From NCBI GenBank assembly GCA_029864785.1, contig JAOTST010000024.1, forward strand, positions 1 to 10,508: a stretch of DNA of 10,508 nucleotides. The letters run 5' to 3'. Positions within the stretch are counted from its first letter, which is position 1. Every line of letters begins with the position of its first letter. Below the pieces are notes generated by a model. It was not told where the DNA came from, made no database searches, and worked only from the letters and a program-made list of their open reading frames with translations. Below, one piece after another: positions 6,775 through 10,508 of this stretch. A program made the position numbers and the translations under genes. The DNA comes from Chromatiales bacterium. GTDB taxonomy: Bacteria; Pseudomonadota; Gammaproteobacteria; Thiohalomonadales; Thiohalomonadaceae.

Positions 6775-7261
6775 GCAGTTGGCTCCTCTTCACGATGTTG
6801 AACGCTTCGATTGCGGCAGCAACATTCTTAACAATGTACTCAAAAAACGGGCGCGAAAGCATGCCGAACGTTCGGTTTCGCGTACCTACGTTTTGACGGA
6901 TCACTCCAAACCAAAGGTCATTCTAGGCTATGTGACGCTCACCCTGTGTGAGGTGCTACTCAACCAGAGAGCGGATCGGCGGATGCGTTACTCTGACGAG
7001 AGCCGCCAGGCCGCAAAATTGGCGCGTCTGGCCACCTCTAAAAAAGAGCAACATCACGGTTACGGTGCCCTACTGGTGGTCTACGCAATGCAGCGTGTCC
7101 TAGAAATTTCTGATCATATGGGGCTGGTTGGTCTCTATGTTGATCTTAAAGATGAGATTGCGAGCGGCTACTACCGTCAATTTGATTTTATCAATCTAAA
7201 AGATAATGAACGGACGATGTTCCTGCCAACTGAATCCATTCGTAAAGCACTAACCGAATAA
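6761..7261 (+). CDS. GNAT-family acetyltransferase toxin, TacT-like
   Basis: This 166-residue protein starts within the antitoxin gene. It shows the TacT-type opening, [16 protein letters not shown] (16-31) and SRTYVLTD (40-47), then [19 protein letters not shown] (88-106), whose Q97-x-x-G100-x-G102 is the acetyl-CoA pyrophosphate-binding loop. Near the end is [12 protein letters not shown] (135-146), where Y138 corresponds by position to the tyrosine used in catalysis by TacT and AtaT. Such toxins acetylate the amino acid on charged tRNAs and stop translation until the DUF1778 partner neutralises them. Most family members have Phe-Gly-Phe where this one has F141-D142-F143, a mild departure. 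The frame is intact and of usual length, so it is likely functional. The pair is placed between catabolic genes, suggesting insertion of the module into an existing operon. Confidence 0.9.
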   Translation: MLKIEQLAPLHDVERFDCGSNILNNVLKKRARKHAERSVSRTYVLTDHSKPKVILGYVTLTLCEVLLNQRADRRMRYSDESRQAAKLARLATSKKEQHHGYGALLVVYAMQRVLEISDHMGLVGLYVDLKDEIASGYYRQFDFINLKDNERTMFLPTESIRKALTE

Positions 7262-7307
7262 CGAACCATTTATTAAATTCAAGCATCTAGAGATAAAGAG
7301 AAGATCG

Positions 7308-8606
7308 ATGATATTACATACCGATGTTGAAACAATGCCCCGGGAAGAGTTGGAAGCACTACAACTCAAACGATTACAAAATACCGTTGAGCACTGTTAT
7401 GCCAATGTACGAGCCTATCGCGAAGCGATGGATGAGTTGGGTTTCAAACCAGAACAGCTTAAGACGCTTGCCGATGTGCGCCATCTTCCATTTACTGAAA
7501 AGGAGCATCTGCGTGCCAACTACCCCTTTGGAATGTTTGCAGCACCAATGGATCAAGTCGTACGCGTACACGCTTCATCAGGAACAACCGGCAAACCAAC
7601 TGTGGTGGGCTACACCCAACGTGATATCAACACTTGGGCCGATCTAATGGCTCGTTCCATATCGGCTGCCGGAGTACGCAGTGGCGATCGTTTTCACAAC
7701 GCTTACGGTTACGGGCTCTTTACCGGTGGACTCGGTTTTCACTATGGCGCTGAACGACTCGGCTGTACCGTGGTGCCTATGTCGGGAGGACAGACCCAAA
7801 AACAGGTAATGCTTATCAACGATTTTGCTCCCACCGCTTTAGGCTGTACGCCATCTTATGCCCTGAATCTTGCCGAAGAGGCGGAGCGTGCTGGCATCGA
7901 TATGCGCAAGCTACCGGTAAAGGTGGGCATTTTTGGTGCGGAACCGTGGACCGAAGAGATGCGTTTTGAGATTGAATCACGCCTTGGAATTGATGCCATC
8001 GATATCTATGGACTCTCCGAAATTATCGGCCCCGGCGTATCGGTTGAGTGCATCGAGGCCAAAAGTGGTCTTCACGTGTGGGAGGATCACTTCTATGTTG
8101 AGATCGTCGATCCCGACACGGGTGAGCCTCTCCCCTATGGTGAAGAGGGTGAACTGGTCTTTACCTCGCTCACCAAAGAGGCGTTCCCGATTTTGCGTTA
8201 TCGCACCCGTGACATCTCAATTCTTGATGCCACTCCCTGCAAGTGTGGTCGGACTCATGTGCGCATGAAACGCATTACCGGTCGTACCGATGATATGTTA
8301 ATTATCCGAGGGGTCAATGTGTTCCCATCACAGGTCGAATCGGTACTGGTTCGCACTGAGACGCTAAGCCCCTTCTATCAAATTGAGATCTTCCGCGAGG
8401 GAACGATGGACACCATGAAAGTCAATGTCGAAGCAACCGCTCCATTGGCAGAACAGGGTGTTGAGGCGATGCAACGCGTTGCCGCCAACGTCACCAAGGA
8501 TATCAAAGACTTCATCGGTGTTTCATGTCAGGTAGTTGTTAAGGGTGTTGGAGAGGTTCCCCGCTCACAGGGCAAAGCAGTGCGCGTTATCGACCATCGT
8601 AAATAG
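7308..8606 (+). CDS. paaK: Phenylacetate-CoA ligase (AMP-forming)
   Basis: This 432-residue enzyme is the usual length for PaaK. It activates phenylacetate or related arylacetates: arylacetate + ATP + CoA gives arylacetyl-CoA + AMP + PPi, in the cytoplasm. Visible motifs of the adenylate-forming superfamily are the phosphate loop SSGTTGKP (90-97), YGLSE (234-238), RYRTRD (297-302), the hinge region [20 protein letters not shown] (325-344) and the C-terminal [10 protein letters not shown], whose K423 sits where the catalytic lysine of this family is expected. Cys residues at 311 and 313 (PCKCGRTH) belong to a small conserved loop of the family. GAGAAG (7298-7303) is the ribosome site. It starts 46 bases after the toxin gene and 66 bases before iorA, and pairing with iorA is a recurrent arrangement in anaerobes. 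The aryl substrate (phenyl-, hydroxyphenyl- or indoleacetate) is not fixed by the sequence. Confidence 0.93.
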   Translation: MILHTDVETMPREELEALQLKRLQNTVEHCYANVRAYREAMDELGFKPEQLKTLADVRHLPFTEKEHLRANYPFGMFAAPMDQVVRVHASSGTTGKPTVVGYTQRDINTWADLMARSISAAGVRSGDRFHNAYGYGLFTGGLGFHYGAERLGCTVVPMSGGQTQKQVMLINDFAPTALGCTPSYALNLAEEAERAGIDMRKLPVKVGIFGAEPWTEEMRFEIESRLGIDAIDIYGLSEIIGPGVSVECIEAKSGLHVWEDHFYVEIVDPDTGEPLPYGEEGELVFTSLTKEAFPILRYRTRDISILDATPCKCGRTHVRMKRITGRTDDMLIIRGVNVFPSQVESVLVRTETLSPFYQIEIFREGTMDTMKVNVEATAPLAEQGVEAMQRVAANVTKDIKDFIGVSCQVVVKGVGEVPRSQGKAVRVIDHRK

Positions 8607-8672
8607 GTGCAGGTCCTCCAACAGATTGATCTTTTGTTCCACTACAGATTATTAAGAAAAGACAGGTAATTC

Positions 8673-10508
8673 ATGAACCAATCAAATCTACAGGCGACCG
8701 CAGAACGCCTCTTTATGTCTGGCAACGAAGCCATTGCCCTGGGCATGTGGGAGGCGGGCTGCCGTGTTGCAGCGGCCTACCCCGGCACTCCATCAACCGA
8801 GATTCTCGAATACACCGCCCAATATAAAGATATTTATACCGAGTGGTCGATTAATGAAAAGGTCTCCTTAGAGGTCACCATTGGTGCATCGCTTGCTGGC
8901 AGTCGTGCATTTTGTGCCATGAAACATGTGGGACTTAATGTGGCATCCGATGCCCTCATGAGCCAGACCCTCGCCGGTGTTGGCGGAGGGCTGGTTATTG
9001 TTGTTGCTGATGATGTCGGCCTCTCTTCATCTCAAAATGAGCAGGACTCACGTTACTGGGGACGCTTTGCCCATATCCCTGTTTTAGAGCCCTCTGACTC
9101 ACAAGAGGCCTATGAGATGTGCATCACCGCCTTTGAGCTTTCAGAAGAGTTCAACACGCCGGTAATTCTACGTCTGACCACTCGAATTTGCCACGTTAAG
9201 GGGGTTGTCGTTGCAACCGGAAAACGTCTAGAGCCCTCTGCTACTACAGGTTTCCAGAGCAAACCCGCCGAATATATTATGACCCCGGTCAATGCCAGAA
9301 AACGCATACCATTTATGTTTGAACGCGAAGATGCAATGACTCAATTCAGCGAACAGAGTGACCTGAATTATCAACATGAGGGGCGTGATAAACGCATCGG
9401 ATTTATCACCTCCGGCCCAACTTTCCTGCATGTGCAAGAAGCCTTCCCTGATGCACCTCTCTTTAAGCTGGGAATGAGCTACCCCGTTCCCATTGAGAAA
9501 ATTCGTGAATTTGCTGCTGAGGTTGAACAGCTGATCGTGGTTGAAGAGGTTGAACCACTGCTTGAGAAGGAGCTTCTTGCTGCAAAAATTGAGGTGATCG
9601 GTAAAAAGCTCCTTCCCAGAGAAGGCGAACTTTCACCGCAGGTATTGGTTCCTCTCATCAATCCATTGCTAGGAAAAGCCGTGGAACAGAGTGCAGAGGT
9701 CGATCCATCACCAGTCCCTAACGAGACGAGCATCAAACTGGAGCCTCAAAAGGGTGCGAAGGTATTTCCGCGTCCACCTACCATGTGCGTCGCCTGCCCC
9801 CACCTTGGAATCTATTACACCCTGTCACACATAAAAAACAAGATCATCGCCGGAGACATCGGCTGCTACACCCTTGGTGCAGGACATCCATGGAATGCCC
9901 TCGATACCTGTATCTGCATGGGCGCCTCAATGGGCGTTGCGCTGGGACTCGATAAGGGACGCACAGAGGCCGATAAAGATAAAAGTATTATCGCTGTTAT
10001 TGGTGACTCCACCTTCATGCATATGGGCATGCAGGGCTTACTCGACATTGCCTACAACGGTGGCAATGTCACTATCCTGTTACTCGATAATCGCGCTGTA
10101 GGGATGACCGGAGGTCAGGACAATCCTGCCAGTGGACGCAATATTCACGGGGAGGAGACCATGCGCGTCGATTTCCCCAAGTTGTGTGCATCGCTTGGTA
10201 TCAAGCAGGAACGCATCCACGAAGTGAACCCTTATGAACTACCGACGCTATTCAAGACACTGCGCACGGAGACAAAGGTTAACGAGCCCTCCGTTATCAT
10301 CACCAATCAGCCCTGCGTATTGGTCGACTTCTACGGCCCCAAGGCGCCCTATGAAGTAGACGATGACAAGTGTACCGGCTGCAAAAATTGTCTGGATGTT
10401 GGTTGTCCGGCCATCACCGTGACACGCCGTGAGACCGTGATAAAACCCAATGGTAAAGAGAAAGATCTCGCCTTTGTAAAGATCGACTCACACGCCTGCA
10501 CCGGCTGT
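8673..10508 (+). CDS. iorA: Indolepyruvate:ferredoxin oxidoreductase alpha subunit (runs off right edge)
   Basis: An open frame of 612 codons begins at ATG 8673 (MNQSNLQATAERLFMSGNEA) and has no stop before the window ends. IorA is typically about 580-640 residues, so only a short tail is missing. The enzyme oxidises arylpyruvates with CoA to arylacetyl-CoA, CO2 and reduced ferredoxin, in the cytoplasm. Landmarks are AAAYPGTPSTEI (33-44) and NEKVSLEVTIGASLAG (61-76) of the pyrimidine-binding domain, PPTMCVACPHLGIYYTL (368-384), and the thiamine diphosphate motif GDSTF (444-448) reaching to LDN (471-473). A ferredoxin-like tail starts with C567, C570, C573 and C578-Pro, the first [4Fe-4S] set; the second begins C609-x-x-C612 and is cut by the window edge. 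iorB, the beta subunit, is expected just downstream. The ribosome site is weak (ACAGG, 8662-8666). Family assignment is strong; substrate range among indole-, phenyl- and hydroxyphenylpyruvate is open. Confidence 0.94.
   Translation, partial: MNQSNLQATAERLFMSGNEAIALGMWEAGCRVAAAYPGTPSTEILEYTAQYKDIYTEWSINEKVSLEVTIGASLAGSRAFCAMKHVGLNVASDALMSQTLAGVGGGLVIVVADDVGLSSSQNEQDSRYWGRFAHIPVLEPSDSQEAYEMCITAFELSEEFNTPVILRLTTRICHVKGVVVATGKRLEPSATTGFQSKPAEYIMTPVNARKRIPFMFEREDAMTQFSEQSDLNYQHEGRDKRIGFITSGPTFLHVQEAFPDAPLFKLGMSYPVPIEKIREFAAEVEQLIVVEEVEPLLEKELLAAKIEVIGKKLLPREGELSPQVLVPLINPLLGKAVEQSAEVDPSPVPNETSIKLEPQKGAKVFPRPPTMCVACPHLGIYYTLSHIKNKIIAGDIGCYTLGAGHPWNALDTCICMGASMGVALGLDKGRTEADKDKSIIAVIGDSTFMHMGMQGLLDIAYNGGNVTILLLDNRAVGMTGGQDNPASGRNIHGEETMRVDFPKLCASLGIKQERIHEVNPYELPTLFKTLRTETKVNEPSVIITNQPCVLVDFYGPKAPYEVDDDKCTGCKNCLDVGCPAITVTRRETVIKPNGKEKDLAFVKIDSHACTGC

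Noticed and set aside
8607..8672. Gap between paaK and iorA as a site for a promoter or terminator
   Set aside because: No inverted repeat with a T run and no convincing promoter pair was found in these 66 bases; co-transcription is the simpler reading.
9110..10048. Several open frames on the minus strand and one in another plus frame across the iorA region
   Set aside because: They are shadows of iorA, whose frame carries the conserved thiamine diphosphate and Cys motifs throughout; none has a ribosome site or recognisable protein.

Overview
The window is a compact, mostly plus-strand gene cluster from a Gram-negative bacterium. The signal peptide on the solute-binding protein indicates a periplasm, and the ferredoxin-dependent 2-oxoacid oxidoreductases at both ends point to anaerobic or facultatively anaerobic metabolism. 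Base composition is moderate and gene style looks proteobacterial, possibly a gammaproteobacterium of sulfur or sediment habitats, but that placement is a low-confidence inference. No rRNA, tRNA, insertion sequence, CRISPR array or prophage gene was seen.

Layout. Bases 1-333 (minus strand) are the start of pyruvate:ferredoxin (flavodoxin) oxidoreductase, nifJ, running off the left edge. A divergent intergenic region (334-527) holds the nifJ promoter and an inverted repeat. Bases 528-5172 are a five-gene LivKHMGF-type ABC importer: binding protein, two permeases, two ATPases. A hairpin/terminator-like leader with a possible 12-codon ORF lies between the binding protein and the first permease. 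Bases 5197-6345 encode an unusual CBS pair + ACT-like + PaaI-type hotdog thioesterase fusion. A 43-bp perfect palindrome and promoter (6376-6427) precede a TacA/TacT-like toxin-antitoxin pair (6454-7261). Then come phenylacetate-CoA ligase paaK (7308-8606) and most of indolepyruvate:ferredoxin oxidoreductase alpha subunit iorA (8673 to the right edge), cut inside its last ferredoxin-type Cys motif.

How it may work together. The importer, CoA ligase, arylpyruvate oxidoreductase and arylacyl-CoA thioesterase domain form a coherent set for aromatic amino acids or arylacetic acids. Two directions are possible: oxidation of arylpyruvates to arylacetyl-CoA with reduced ferredoxin, or the reverse, activating scavenged arylacetates and reductively carboxylating them to arylpyruvates for amino acid synthesis. 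The CBS/ACT part could let adenylates and an amino acid control the thioesterase.

The most notable signal is regulatory. The minus-strand nifJ promoter and the plus-strand toxin-antitoxin promoter share TTGGCACCATT at the -35, an 18-base spacer and TAAGAT at the -10, and both -35 boxes sit in a TGCCA-N3-TGGCA inverted repeat. This suggests one repressor acts at both places.
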